A DNA stretch of 64,000 bases from Parvibaculum sp002684405 (lineage in GTDB: Bacteria; Pseudomonadota; Alphaproteobacteria; Parvibaculales; Parvibaculaceae): positions 806,001-870,000 of the forward strand of contig OZ223206.1 in the NCBI GenBank assembly GCA_965140395.1. Direction: 5' to 3'. Position 1 is the first letter of the stretch. The number at the start of each line of letters is the position of its first letter. Both the position numbers and the translations under genes were made by a program. The notes beneath the pieces are model-generated. The model worked only from the letters and a program-made list of their open reading frames with translations, did not search any database and was not told the DNA's origin. Positions 55,123-64,000 of this stretch are shown piece by piece.

Positions 55123-55650
55123 CTACCCCTTGATGTGAAGTACGCAGATAAGCGTGAAGAGACGACGGGCGGTGTCGAAATCCATGTCGATCTTGCCCGA
55201 GAGACGCTCCTTCAGCAGCGTCGAGCCTTCATTGTGCAAGCCCCGGCGCCCCATATCGATCGCCTCGATCTGGGCAGGCGCTGCGCTTTTGATGGCGTCG
55301 TAATAGCTCTCGCAGATCAGGAAATAGTCCTTGATGATCCGGCGGAACGGGGTCAGCGAGAGCATGACCTTGCCATGCTCTTCGTCGTCTTCCAGGCGGA
55401 TATCGAAGATGAGCCGGTTTTCCTCCACCGACAGACGCAAGCGATACGGGCCGCCTTCGCTGCCGACAGGCATGAAGAGATTTTCTTCCAGCAGGTCGAA
55501 AATCGCCACCTTGCGCTCATGCTCGACGTCGGGGCTGCGGCGCACGACGGAAGTCTCGTCAAGGGCGAGATCGACAATGCGATAGTGCGCATCCCGCTCG
55601 GGGGACGATGCCGCCTCTTCCATTCCGCCTTCTGCGCTCCGATCGCTCAT
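55123..55650 (-). CDS. UPF0262 family protein
   Basis: It matches the conserved alphaproteobacterial family along the region from ALDETSVVRRSPDVEHERKV (20 residues) to the C-terminus (FTLICVLHIKG). Function is unknown. Its position between hisD and a phosphatase is conserved in the class. The start is uncertain (55701, 55650 or 55626). Confidence 0.88.
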   Translation of the reverse strand: MSDRSAEGGMEEAASSPERDAHYRIVDLALDETSVVRRSPDVEHERKVAIFDLLEENLFMPVGSEGGPYRLRLSVEENRLIFDIRLEDDEEHGKVMLSLTPFRRIIKDYFLICESYYDAIKSAAPAQIEAIDMGRRGLHNEGSTLLKERLSGKIDMDFDTARRLFTLICVLHIKG

Positions 55651-55734
55651 ATGGGGTACTCTAAGCCCAATCGCACTTGCGATGCGAGGCCCGAAGCGCA
55701 TCTCAATGGCGCGGGCATGCGCCTGGGTCGAGGC

Positions 55735-57033
55735 TCAGCGGTTGAGCCGGATGGAAACGGAGCGTCCATGCGCCTGAAGTCCTTCCGCATCGGCCAGCGC
55801 CACGGCCGCCGGCCCGATCGCCGCGAGCGAGGCCGCGTCGCAGCGCACCAGCGAGGTCCGCTTCATATAGTCGAGCACGTTGAGGCCTGAAGAAAAGCGC
55901 GCGCTGCGGGCCGTGGGCAGGACGTGATTCGTCCCTGCCACATAATCCCCCACCGCTTCCGGCGTATAGCGCCCGAGGAAAATGGCGCCTGCATTTGAAA
56001 TCCGGTCGGACAGTGCATCGGGGTCGGCCGTCGCTATTTCCAGATGCTCCGGTGCGAGCCTGTCTACCAGCGGCACCGCATCTTCCAGCGCGGCGACCGT
56101 GATGACGGCACCGAACTCTTCCCAGCTCTGCGTAGCCGTTTCCCTGCGCGGAAGAGCCTCCAGCTGGCGGGTAACCGCCTCTTCCACCCTGTCGGCGAAA
56201 GCGGCATCATCCGTAATCAGAATGCTTTGCGAGCTTGCATCGTGTTCCGCTTGGCTCAGAAGGTCCGCCGCGATCCAGTCCGGATCATTCTCGCCATCCG
56301 CGACAACGAGAATTTCCGACGGCCCCGCGATCATGTCGATGCCGACCGTACCGAAGACCTGCCGCTTGGCCGCCGCCACATAGGCATTGCCGGGACCGAC
56401 GATCTTGTCCACCGGCGCGATGGCGTCGGTGCCATAGGCCAGCGCAGCCACCGCCTGCGCACCGCCGATGCGATAAACTTCCGAAACGCCGGCGAGCTTT
56501 GCCGCCGCCAGCACGAGCGGATTCACCACCCCGTCCGGCGTCGGCACCACCATGACGATGCGCTTCACGCCCGCGACTTTCGCGGGGATTGCATTCATCA
56601 GGACCGAGCTTGGATAATTCGCCGTGCCGCCCGGCACATAAAGACCCACCGCGCCCACAGGCGTCCAGCGATGGCCGAGCTCCACGCCTTGCGGATCGGT
56701 GAAGCGGGCATTCTCGGGCAGTTGTCGCTGGTGATAGGCCGCGATGCGTTCCGCCGCCATCTTCAGCGCTTCGACGGTTTCAGGCGCGCAGGCCGCGGTC
56801 GCGGCATCGATATCGGCGGCGGGAATGGCGAGCGTCTCGCGTGTGATTTCGGGCAAACGGTCGAATTTGCGTGTGTAGTCGACCACGGCTTCGTCGCCGC
56901 GCTTGCGGACATCGGCAATGATCGCCGTCACGGTTTCGTTCACATCGACAGAGGCTTCGCGCTTTGCCGTCAGAAGTTCGGCAAATTGCGCGTCGAAACC
57001 CGCATCGGCACTATCGAGGCGCTGGGCCATCAC
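55735..57033 (-). CDS. hisD: Histidinol dehydrogenase
   Basis: The 432-residue enzyme has GLYVPGGTANYPSSVLMNAIP (20 of these shown: GLYVPGGTANYPSSVLMNAI), QAVAALAYGTDAI, VDKIVGPGNAYVAAAK and GPSEILVVAD, the family signatures. It oxidises L-histidinol to L-histidine with NAD in the last two steps of histidine synthesis. Length is normal. Confidence 0.97.
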   Translation of the reverse strand: MMAQRLDSADAGFDAQFAELLTAKREASVDVNETVTAIIADVRKRGDEAVVDYTRKFDRLPEITRETLAIPAADIDAATAACAPETVEALKMAAERIAAYHQRQLPENARFTDPQGVELGHRWTPVGAVGLYVPGGTANYPSSVLMNAIPAKVAGVKRIVMVVPTPDGVVNPLVLAAAKLAGVSEVYRIGGAQAVAALAYGTDAIAPVDKIVGPGNAYVAAAKRQVFGTVGIDMIAGPSEILVVADGENDPDWIAADLLSQAEHDASSQSILITDDAAFADRVEEAVTRQLEALPRRETATQSWEEFGAVITVAALEDAVPLVDRLAPEHLEIATADPDALSDRISNAGAIFLGRYTPEAVGDYVAGTNHVLPTARSARFSSGLNVLDYMKRTSLVRCDAASLAAIGPAAVALADAEGLQAHGRSVSIRLNR

Positions 57034-57059
57034 TCAATCCGTCAGTTCGTGTCATGCCG

Positions 57060-57509
57060 TCAATTTTCGTGTCTGGGCGCGAGCGGCGTTTCGCGCATCA
57101 GCCCCAGATCGGATAAATGGGCTTCAAGTGCCTCCACGTCCAGCCGAATTTCCCCGCCGCCGGAAAACACCAGCGTGACGACACCGGCAGGCGTATCGGT
57201 TTCCTCAAAGCGGATGGCGAGCAGGTTCAGCACGCCGTCGGGCTTGTCCTGCGCAATATTGCGCGTCCGGACTTTCATCACATTCTCGAAATGAAGACCG
57301 GTGCGGACACGCTCGTGCCGGGCCTTGGCGAACCAGCCACGCCGCTTTACTTCGCTTTCCCAGCGAAAACGGTTCGCGACCAGCGCAAAGCGCCGCGTGC
57401 CGGGCAGGTGGGCCAGATCGCCCACTTTCAGCACCGCATCCTGCATCTGCGCGGAAATGACTTCGAGGTCTTCGGCATCCCGCGCCGAGAGCCGTAATTC
57501 TTCGCTCAT
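57060..57509 (-). CDS. DUF2948 family protein
   Basis: The 149-residue protein (RLSARDAEDLEVISAQMQDA, 20 residues) belongs to a family of unknown function that sits between murA and hisD in many Alphaproteobacteria. It is 26 bases before the hisD start and reads the same way. Confidence 0.88.
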   Translation of the reverse strand: MSEELRLSARDAEDLEVISAQMQDAVLKVGDLAHLPGTRRFALVANRFRWESEVKRRGWFAKARHERVRTGLHFENVMKVRTRNIAQDKPDGVLNLLAIRFEETDTPAGVVTLVFSGGGEIRLDVEALEAHLSDLGLMRETPLAPRHEN

Positions 57510-57530
57510 GCTGTCTCCATCTCGATCACG

Positions 57531-58805
57531 TCAGGAGGCTTTCTCGCGCCAGATTTCGGCCCCGCAAGCACTAAGTTTTTCTTCTATACGCTCAAAACCC
57601 CGATCGAGGTGATAGACGCGATTGATCACTGTTTCGCCTTCGGCGGCAAGGCCTGCAATGATCAGCGCCGCCGATGCGCGCAGGTCGCTCGCCATCACGG
57701 GGGCGCCTTTCAGCTTTCCCACGCCATGCACCAGCGCCTTGTCGCCATGCAGCGAGATATCCGCGCCAAAGCGGGCCAACTCCTGCACATGCATGAAGCG
57801 GTTCTCGAAAATCGTCTCGGTGATTTCCGACTCGCCCTCCGCCATGGTCATCAGCGCCATGAACTGCGCCTGCAGGTCGGTCGGGAAACCGGGGAAGACC
57901 TGCGTCACCACATCGGTGGCCTGAAGCCGCGCCCCGTTGCGGGCGACACGCACCTCGCCCTGGCGGCTTTCCACCTCAACGCCCGCCGCGCGCATGGCGA
58001 CGAGTGCCGCCTCGAAGGTGGAGGCGTCCGCGTTTTTCAGCGTCACATCGCCACCGGTCATGGCCGCGGCAATGGCGTAGGTGCCGGCCTCGATCCTGTC
58101 CGCGACCACGTGATGGGTGGTGCCGTGGAGCCTGTCGACGCCTTGTATGCGCAAAGTGGAGGTCCCGATCCCTTCGATCTTCGCGCCCATGGAAACGAGA
58201 CAGTTGGCGACATCGGTCACTTCCGGCTCGCGGGCGGCGTTTTCGAGAATGGTTTCGCCCTCGGCAAGCGTTGCGGCCATCAGCAGCGTATGCGTGGCAC
58301 CGACCGAGACGACCGGAGAGCGGATGAGCGCGCCCTTGAGCCCGTCCGGGGCGGCGGCGACCACATAGCCGTCCACCAAGTCGATCTGCGCGCCCATCTT
58401 CTGGAGGCCCTTGATATAGAGGTCCACCGGCCGCGCGCCGATGGCACAACCGCCGGGCAGCGAAACACGCGCCTTGCCGCAGCGCGCCAGCAGCGGCCCC
58501 AGCACCCAGAAGCTCGCCCGGATTCGCGAAACGATCTCATAGGGAGCGGTGGTCGACGCAATGTCGGGCGTGGTGATGGACAGCGTATAGCTGTGACCGG
58601 CGATTTCGGGCTCCAGCTCGGCACCCAGCACGTTCAGGAGATTGCCCAGCGTCTGCACGTCGGTGAGCTGGGGCATATTGTGGAATTTGACCGTCTCGTC
58701 GGTCAGCAGGGCAGCCGTCATCAGCGGCAGGGCCGCGTTCTTCGCGCCTGAAATAGGGATATCGCCGGTCAGGCGATTGCCACCCCGAATGTGAATGCTG
58801 TCCAT
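57531..58805 (-). CDS. murA: UDP-N-acetylglucosamine 1-carboxyvinyltransferase
   Basis: The 424-residue enzyme has the N-terminal GAKNAALPLMTA and the catalytic-loop Cys120 in LPGGCAIGARPVDLY, plus FPTDLQAQFMAL. It transfers enolpyruvate to UDP-GlcNAc in the first committed step of peptidoglycan synthesis. The Cys makes it fosfomycin-sensitive in principle. Confidence 0.97.
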   Translation of the reverse strand: MDSIHIRGGNRLTGDIPISGAKNAALPLMTAALLTDETVKFHNMPQLTDVQTLGNLLNVLGAELEPEIAGHSYTLSITTPDIASTTAPYEIVSRIRASFWVLGPLLARCGKARVSLPGGCAIGARPVDLYIKGLQKMGAQIDLVDGYVVAAAPDGLKGALIRSPVVSVGATHTLLMAATLAEGETILENAAREPEVTDVANCLVSMGAKIEGIGTSTLRIQGVDRLHGTTHHVVADRIEAGTYAIAAAMTGGDVTLKNADASTFEAALVAMRAAGVEVESRQGEVRVARNGARLQATDVVTQVFPGFPTDLQAQFMALMTMAEGESEITETIFENRFMHVQELARFGADISLHGDKALVHGVGKLKGAPVMASDLRASAALIIAGLAAEGETVINRVYHLDRGFERIEEKLSACGAEIWREKAS

Positions 58806-59018
58806 CTGCGGTTCCGATCCGATCGCTGAGTGTCTTATAGATGAGGTAGCCGGGGAGAGTCACGAAAAGGGACGTCCCCTGCTCCCCGCTGGCCTATCCC
58901 AGCAAGTACCGGACCAGCGCGGCCTTATGATGTCGCGGAGGTGACGCCCGGGAGGCAGATCATGGCGACAATCGGGGAACGGCGCCGCTGATCGCCCGTC
59001 GGAGGCCTCTCTGCCGAC

Positions 59019-59198
59019 TCACTCCTCGTCGGCAGCTTTGCGGCCCCGGCTTTGGGACTTCCGCTTCTTCAGGTTTTCCCGAAGGGCTTCGGCAAGCCGC
59101 GCCTGTTTGGCCTTGGCGTCCCTGGCCTGGCTCGCCCTGTCGGTGCCTTTCCCGTTGGGCGCGCGGCCGCTCATATTCGTTCTGGAGGTCTTGTTCAT
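59019..59198 (-). CDS. Small basic conserved protein upstream of murA
   Basis: The 59-residue frame starts MNKTSRTNMSGRAPNGKG and has the helix AKQARLAEALRENLKKRKSQ. Similar small proteins ending in a RENLKRRK helix are encoded next to murA in other Alphaproteobacteria. Function is unknown. The two flanking gaps (58806-59018 and 59199-59448) show no gene. Confidence 0.65.
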   Translation of the reverse strand: MNKTSRTNMSGRAPNGKGTDRASQARDAKAKQARLAEALRENLKKRKSQSRGRKAADEE

Positions 59199-59448
59199 CG
59201 CTTGGGGCTTCCTTTACGGGCCAAACCGGCCCCTTCCGGGCGCGATTTAGGGGCGAAGGCGTGGCGCCGTCAACCGGGGACGCCATTCCCGGCCCGGACG
59301 GGGCCCGAGGCCGTTTTACAGGGTTGCAGATAATCGGGGCATGTGGCAGTTTCCGCGCGCTTCGCACACCTGCGGGTTGCGTCGCCTGTCAGCTTTCCGT
59401 TTACCAAAGAAGGCTAGACTTTCCGCGGATCAGCCACCCCGGCTCCGG

Positions 59449-59523
<75 letters not shown>

Positions 59524-59622
59524 CCGCCCCCCGCAGAATTCTGCGATTTTCCCGAACTCACTGCTCTCGTCCAAGCGCATCCCGGTGCAGAACATCGCGG
59601 GAACTGACGTTGCCCCCATCTT

Positions 59623-60522
59623 TTATCCAGCGTGACGTAGACTCCGGTGGTTGTTTTGGCCCTGCTGAGCCTGGTGGAAGACGGGACCTGGCGTGGAGCT
59701 TGCCATTGAGCGCAGCGCCAGGTCCCGTCGTGGGGTGAAGGTGGTGGCGTATTCGGTTGGAGTGAGCCAGCCCAGCCGGGAGTGTGGGCGATTGGCGTTG
59801 TAGTCAGCCCGCCATTCTCCCAGGGCGATACGGGCATAGGACAAGCTCGGGAACAGGGTTTCGTTGAGCATCTCGCCCCTGAGCCTGCCATTGAACGATT
59901 CAATGAACGCGTTCTGCGTCGGCTTTCCCGGAGCGATATAATGCCAATCAATCTTGTGCCGATCGGCGAACCCCAGGATGGCATTGGAGGTGAACTCGGT
60001 GCCGTTGTCGCTGACAATCATGCAAGGGTAGCCCCGCATCTCCGCAATCCGGTCCAGCTCGCGGACAACACGGATCTCAGGCAGCGACGTGTCCACGACC
60101 GTGGCCAGGCATTCACGGCTGAAGTCGTCAATCACGCACAGGATACGGAAGCGCCGCCCGTCGGGCAGGCTGTCGGACACGAAGTCCAGGCTCCAACGCT
60201 GGTTGGGACCTTGGGGAACGGCCATCGGTGCCCTGGTGCCAAGCGCCCGCTTCCGGCCAGCCCGTTTGCGCACGGTGAGGCCTTCTTCCCGGTAGATCCG
60301 GTAGAGCTTCTTCCAATTCAGATCCCAGCCCTCCCGCTTCAGCAGGATATGCAGACGGCGGCAACCGAACCGGCGACGCTCGCCGGACAGCTCCAGAAGC
60401 CGTCGGCGCAGCTCCCTGTCCGTCGGTCTGACCGAGGGCCGTCGATAGACCCGCGGATCAATCCCTGCAAGCGCACAGGCCCGGCGTCGGGAGTACCCCT
60501 TTTCCTTCATTGCCCAGTCCAC
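59623..60522 (-). CDS. IS3-family transposase OrfB (DDE)
   Basis: The 299-residue protein has the integrase-core triad in SLDFVSDS (first Asp), IVSDNGTEF (second Asp) and NAFIESFNGRLRGE (Glu), with the family's helix-turn-helix-like N-terminus. In IS3 elements it is made as a fusion with OrfA by frameshift near an A6 run (60552-60558). Confidence 0.92.
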   Translation of the reverse strand: MDWAMKEKGYSRRRACALAGIDPRVYRRPSVRPTDRELRRRLLELSGERRRFGCRRLHILLKREGWDLNWKKLYRIYREEGLTVRKRAGRKRALGTRAPMAVPQGPNQRWSLDFVSDSLPDGRRFRILCVIDDFSRECLATVVDTSLPEIRVVRELDRIAEMRGYPCMIVSDNGTEFTSNAILGFADRHKIDWHYIAPGKPTQNAFIESFNGRLRGEMLNETLFPSLSYARIALGEWRADYNANRPHSRLGWLTPTEYATTFTPRRDLALRSMASSTPGPVFHQAQQGQNNHRSLRHAG

Positions 60523-60545
60523 GGCATGTCTGCGCGAACCGGGCC

Positions 60546-60851
60546 TTATAAGTTTTTTCCCAGCATCTCTTTCAGGGTCGCGACATCAAGCATCTGCTCG
60601 GCCAGCATCTTCTCAAGCCGTGCATTCTCTGCCTCCAGGGCCTTCAGCTTCTTCGCATCCGACCCTTCCATGCCGCGATACTTCGACCGCTTTCGCCGTC
60701 GGGCTTGAACCGATGGCGCCTCCGACGTCTTAATATAAAAGGTGGCTTCGCTGATCCCGTGCTTCCGGCAAAGCTCCTTCGCACCAAGCCCGGCCTGATG
60801 TTCCTTCGGGATGCCGATAATCTACTCCTCGGTGAACCTCGATCGTTTCAC
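60546..60851 (-). pseudogene. Degenerate IS3-family OrfA
   Basis: The frame reads KRSRFTEE, then TAG where the family has Gln, then IIGIPKEHQAGLGAKELCRK and a normal leucine-zipper-like end (LEAENARLEKMLAEQ, MLDVATLKEMLGKN). A stretch of about 16 unusual residues after TFY suggests a small insertion. The start is GTG instead of ATG. The nonsense codon should abolish the OrfAB transposase. Confidence 0.75.
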
Positions 60852-60955
60852 CGTCTGTCTCCTCAGATGGAGAACAGACTAACTCCAAAACGAGGACTTT
60901 TCAGGGGAGCAGGTCAACTACGGCGGACGCTGCGATCGACCCACCTTCTGGTTTT

Positions 60956-61522
60956 CTATCGTTTAATACGCGAAATCTTCGTGCCCTCGATACTGACACT
61001 GAGCATCAGGCCCTGCTGATCGAAGATAAAGGCATAAGCATCATCCTTCAGAGTGGAGGTGGATAGGTTCTTGGCGGCGCCTTCGTCAACTACCACCACC
61101 GTCGGCCCGACGCCGATTTCCCAACCCTGCGATTTGTCGAGATAGTTGACTGCCTTGTCGCTCATCAGAAAAACGGCATAGCCGAAGGACTGTGCGCCTG
61201 CCTGAAAGCCCCATGAACCGGAAACGGAGTTGTAATATTTGTCGGCTTTCCCGCCCTCAAGCAGAACGCCTTCGCCGTAGGCACCGCCGAAGACAAGGCC
61301 AGCCTTGATGATGTTCGGAAAGACGAGGATCGCCTTTGCACGCTTCGAAAGCTGTTTGGCGAAAGGATGGGTGCTGTAAAGCTTCTGCAGAGACTGGTTC
61401 GCCTCGTTGTTGAGGTCTGCAACCGATTCCGCATGCGCACTCTGGGTTGCGGCGATTGAGATGGGCAGTGCGACCGCGCACGCAAGCGCGAGCGCCATGG
61501 ACATTTTTCGTATACTTGTCAT
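60956..61522 (-). CDS. SYLF-domain (YSC84-like) lipid-binding protein
   Basis: The 188-residue protein has a signal peptide (cleavage likely after SAHA) and the SYLF pattern: ILVFPNIIKAGLVFGGAYGE (20 residues), GSWGFQAGAQSFGYAVFL and GVGPTVVVVDEGAA. The domain binds phosphoinositides and lipids in eukaryotes; the bacterial role is unknown. The IS ends 39 bases beyond its stop. Confidence 0.85.
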   Translation of the reverse strand: MTSIRKMSMALALACAVALPISIAATQSAHAESVADLNNEANQSLQKLYSTHPFAKQLSKRAKAILVFPNIIKAGLVFGGAYGEGVLLEGGKADKYYNSVSGSWGFQAGAQSFGYAVFLMSDKAVNYLDKSQGWEIGVGPTVVVVDEGAAKNLSTSTLKDDAYAFIFDQQGLMLSVSIEGTKISRIKR

Positions 61523-61912
61523 TTCTTTAGTCCTTTAAAGCTAGATGAAGGGCTCATTGCGAACATCGGAATATCTCCGAAGTACGATGGGTGGCAGGTC
61601 AGCTTACGATCGCCCAATTGCCATCCGAGTTTGAACCCCACGTAATAGATCTTGTAGGCGTCGCTGCGATCTTCGCAATTGAGAGTGCCCGTCGACGCAG
61701 CACCGACTGCGCACCGGCTCGATATCTGCTCACTTCAGTATCCGGAATATGAGCCCCGGCCGACATTTGTCCACCGGGGCTCATGACGAGTACCCGCGGT
61801 AGGGGGCTGGGGGGCACGCCGGCACTCGTTGGAAAATACACTGAGCTTCATCCACCGCATCGTCTGAGCTATATTGAACACTTCGAATACGGAGCGAATC
61901 TTCATCGCGGGG
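61523..61912. other. Intergenic region without a clear gene
   Basis: About 390 bases between the SYLF and CsbD-like genes, both on the minus strand. Open frames here have unnatural composition and no ribosome site. It probably contains the SYLF promoter. Confidence 0.5.
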
Positions 61913-62086
61913 CTAAGCCCCCTTGATCTCATCCTTGATGCCACCGAGGGCGTTTTGTGCCTTGCCCTCGATTTCGTCGACCTTGCCTTCCCTCGACAAC
62001 TTGGTGTCGCCGACGGTTTTGCCGACGGCTTGCTTCAATACGCCCTTGATTGTCTTGACGCACCCTTCAACACGGTCCTTGTTCAT
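61913..62086 (-). CDS. CsbD-like stress protein
   Basis: The 57-residue protein (MNKDRVEGCVKTIKGVLKQA, KTVGDTKLSREGKVDEIEGK, AQNALGGIKDEIKG) matches the small CsbD family, induced under stress in many bacteria. AGGAGA lies eight bases before the ATG. Exact role is unknown. Confidence 0.8.
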   Translation of the reverse strand: MNKDRVEGCVKTIKGVLKQAVGKTVGDTKLSREGKVDEIEGKAQNALGGIKDEIKGA

Positions 62087-62329
62087 AGCGTTCTCCTCTA
62101 GGATAAAACGAAGTCCCTTGAAGGGAGGGTCGATCTCAGCGTGACCCAGATGCTTCGCCGAACTCTAGCCACAGATACCAGGGTCGCGCCGCTGTTTCTG
62201 AGCAATTTCGCTCAGATTCCGTGGTTGCGAATGATATGTGGAGATACAAAACGCCACGCTCACAATCGTGAATGTCAAAACAGCCTCCGGCAGGAGCCGG
62301 TGTCTGATCGGACCAATGCCAGCGAACTA

Positions 62330-63088
62330 TTATCCGCCGTTGCGAGCCTTTTGCGCTCCAAGCAGATAGTCGAAATCCAACTTGGACGCGCGGTAGCATT
62401 CGCATGCGCGGCACTCCAGGCCACGGTGATCGATGATCGTGACATTGCCACGTTTATACACAATGAGGCCGGCGCGCTGCAGGCCTCCGGCCGCTGCCGT
62501 CACGCCGGTACGTTGTACGCCCAGCATCATCGCGAGAAACTCCTGCGTGAGCATAAACTGGCTGGATTGCATGCGGTCGTGCGTCATCAGCATCCAGCGG
62601 CTGCACCGCTGCTCTATGGAATGAAATTGATTACATGCTGCGGACTGTGCGACCTGGTTAAAGAAGGCATGCGCATAACGATGCATCGTAATTCTCATCG
62701 AATTGCTTTTCTTCAACTCCTTCTTAAGCAACGCCGCTCTCATTCTTAGCCCAACGCCTGGTACTTGGATGTAAACGCTGGTCGGTGCCCGGTCGTCGCT
62801 CAACAGAATGGGCAAGCCCACCATACCCTCATTACCGATCGTCCCGACTTCCGCCGCCTGACCGTTTTCCATTGTGTTGACCAGAGAAGCGACACCGGTC
62901 TCGATGAAATAGACGAACCGGATGGCCTCATATGCGTTATAGAGAGGTTGCCGGTACTCAAGCGGAATACGCTGGAGATGAGGGCGAAGCAGCGCATAGT
63001 CGCGGCGCGATAACAAACCGAGCAGGCGATTGGCAGGCGGCTCCACCCTTTCCGATTGAGCTGAGGCTGTACTGCTCTTCTTTGTCAT
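62330..63088 (-). CDS. Crp/Fnr-family transcriptional regulator
   Basis: The 252-residue protein has a cNMP-binding-like beta-barrel (FVYFIETGVASLVNTMENGQ, 20 residues) and a C-terminal helix-turn-helix (TQEFLAMMLGVQRTGVTAAA). No Cys cluster of the FNR type is seen, so it is not an oxygen-sensing 4Fe-4S protein. Such members often act in stress responses near CsbD-like genes. ATG 63088 is preferred; an upstream in-frame ATG at 63193 would add 35 residues. Confidence 0.88.
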   Translation of the reverse strand: MTKKSSTASAQSERVEPPANRLLGLLSRRDYALLRPHLQRIPLEYRQPLYNAYEAIRFVYFIETGVASLVNTMENGQAAEVGTIGNEGMVGLPILLSDDRAPTSVYIQVPGVGLRMRAALLKKELKKSNSMRITMHRYAHAFFNQVAQSAACNQFHSIEQRCSRWMLMTHDRMQSSQFMLTQEFLAMMLGVQRTGVTAAAGGLQRAGLIVYKRGNVTIIDHRGLECRACECYRASKLDFDYLLGAQKARNGG

Positions 63089-63270
63089 TTTCAAAATTTT
63101 CCCGCATCGATGTTTCGAGGGACGATCCCGGATTCCGGTCGTACCGATACATATTTGCCGCCTCAACATTGGCTTTGACGGTTGCGGCGCCACTTTTCCA
63201 GCACAGCTCTATGACGACGCTATGGAAGAGCTATATAGGACGCTGCGCTTTCCGACGAACCGAGACAAGG

Positions 63271-63294
63271 TCAATGTCCGATACCGGACATTGA
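63271..63294. promoter_or_regulatory. 24-bp perfect palindrome between divergent Crp/Fnr genes
   Basis: TCAATGTCCG, ATAC and CGGACATTGA form a perfect inverted repeat. It lies in the 342-base gap between two divergent regulator genes and is a likely operator for one or both. It does not match the standard FNR (TTGAT-N4-ATCAA) or CRP consensus. Confidence 0.55.
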
Positions 63295-63429
63295 CGTAGT
63301 TGACGCCCCTGCTGTGTGGCATAAAGTTAAGTCACGTCGAGAATGCGGGATGCAACCTATCGCGCTCTGTTTTAGTAGCGCAGCTTTAAAAAGATTGAGC
63401 AAATTTCCAAAAATGGCATTAGGCACACT

Positions 63430-64000
63430 TTGGCAAGTGAACAATTACCCTCATTCGATCCTGATCTATTTCTCGCCCAGATCGGTAAAGGCCGGAGTTC
63501 GCAGAATTACCGCTCGGGCGAGACTGTATTTTCCCAGGGAGATTCTGCCGACGCCGTTTTCTATATTCAGAAGGGAAAGGTAAAGGTCACTGTCCTTTCG
63601 GAGCAGGGGAAGGAGGCTGTTGTCGCCCTTCTCAGCGCCGGCGAGTTTTTTGGGGAGGGATGCCTCATAAAACAGCCCCGGCGCCTCTCCACAGCGACAG
63701 CCATTGTGGATTCCGTCATTGTACGGCTGGAAAAGCCTACCATCACGCGCTTGATCCATGAGGAAACGGCGTTCTCGGAGATGTTTATCGCTCACCTGCT
63801 ACACCGGGCACTTCGCTCGGAAGCAGACCTAGTCGATCAGTTATTCAACTCAAGCGAGAAACGGCTCGCAAGGCTGCTTTTGCTTTTGGCAAATTTCGGT
63901 AAGGAAGGAGCGCCGGAACCGGTACTCGCGAAGATAAGTCAACAGACACTGGCAGACATGATCGGCACCACGCGCTCCCGCGTCAGCTTCTTCATGAACA
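63430..64000 (+). CDS. Crp/Fnr-family regulator, truncated by the window end
   Basis: From a TTG at 63430 the frame stays open to base 64000. It encodes a cNMP-binding domain (YRSGETVFSQGDSADAVFYI, 20 residues, and GEFFGEGCL) and the start of a helix-turn-helix (ISQQTLADMIGTTRSRVSFF, 20 residues). No ATG is in frame after the preceding stop, so TTG is the best start, with AGG a few bases upstream. It differs from the divergent regulator at 62330. The 3' end lies outside the window. Confidence 0.75.
   Translation, partial: MASEQLPSFDPDLFLAQIGKGRSSQNYRSGETVFSQGDSADAVFYIQKGKVKVTVLSEQGKEAVVALLSAGEFFGEGCLIKQPRRLSTATAIVDSVIVRLEKPTITRLIHEETAFSEMFIAHLLHRALRSEADLVDQLFNSSEKRLARLLLLLANFGKEGAPEPVLAKISQQTLADMIGTTRSRVSFFMN

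Larger units (their letters stand above)
59605..60916 (-). mobile_element. IS3-family insertion sequence (about 1.3 kb)
   Basis: The left end reads TGACGTTGCCCCC and the right end, on the other strand, TGACCTGCTCCCC, giving imperfect terminal inverted repeats. orfA and orfB lie between in the minus direction. No flanking target duplication is evident (GAAC left, ACTA right). orfA has an internal stop, so the copy is probably inactive. Confidence 0.8.

Noticed and set aside
58960..59367. Frame of 135 codons near the small murA-linked gene
   Set aside because: It is in a different frame from the conserved small protein at 59019-59198 and has Arg/Pro-rich shadow composition.
61599..61841. Possible 80-residue gene on the minus strand
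   Set aside because: There is no ribosome site, and the protein composition (Ser, Pro, Arg-rich without pattern) looks random.

Overview
The window looks like a composite genomic island (bases 1 to about 50,717) inserted at a tRNA-Phe gene of an alphaproteobacterium, followed by about 13 kb of ordinary chromosome. The chromosomal side carries an order typical of the class: murA, DUF2948, hisD, UPF0262, a low-molecular-weight phosphatase, a SIMPL protein, infA, maf, an RNase E/G gene, yacG and tRNA-Phe. A Hyphomicrobiales- or Parvibaculales-like organism fits the sequence, but I cannot name the genus. A P4-type integrase (49311-50534) starts just beyond the 3' end of tRNA-Phe and reads away from it. 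The island therefore extends leftward, and its far end lies outside the window.

Island, left to right. (1) 1-5193 is the 3' part of a very large STAND-type NTPase with a trace of an N-terminal nuclease motif, probably an antiphage sensor. (2) 5369-10234 is an AT-richer cassette bounded by two 25-bp, nearly identical, inverted, palindromic sites. It holds a small FimB-like tyrosine recombinase, a 10-codon ORF behind a perfect Shine-Dalgarno sequence, a hairpin, a cobalamin-binding radical SAM enzyme, an HExxH metallopeptidase and a two-helix membrane protein. I regard it as the best candidate for an undescribed system, possibly a minimal peptide-modification pathway that may also be invertible. 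(3) 10.2-14.7 kb has exported proteins, a DUF3768 protein, a RuvC-like protein, an XRE regulator and a P-loop ATPase. (4) 14.9-29.3 kb is a defence array: two large serine recombinases, a Vsr-Dcm-Z1 restriction-modification-like operon, a beta-flower plus HEPN pair, a second STAND NTPase and a ParE-type toxin-antitoxin pair. Three decayed copies of the 3' end of the first serine recombinase separate these modules, which suggests repeated insertion at the same place.

(5) 29.6-32.3 kb is a quorum-sensing unit: luxR, a 32-bp palindrome that could be a lux box, luxI, a PhyH-family dioxygenase and a small gene. (6) 32.7-44.9 kb is a type I secretion operon: a membrane protein, a 2700-residue RTX protein with an N-terminal class 3 lipase domain, its ABC exporter and its HlyD adaptor. 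Near-identical 125-bp direct repeats flank this operon. (7) 45.7-50.5 kb holds mobility functions: a VirD4/TraG-like ATPase, a ParB-like protein with short repeats upstream, and the integrase.

After murA come a small basic protein gene, tRNA-Thr, an IS3-family element whose orfA carries a nonsense codon, a SYLF-domain protein, a CsbD-like protein and two divergent Crp/Fnr regulators. A perfect 24-bp palindrome lies between the two regulators, and the second one runs off the end of the window. All assignments come from reading motifs and gene context; no database search was run.
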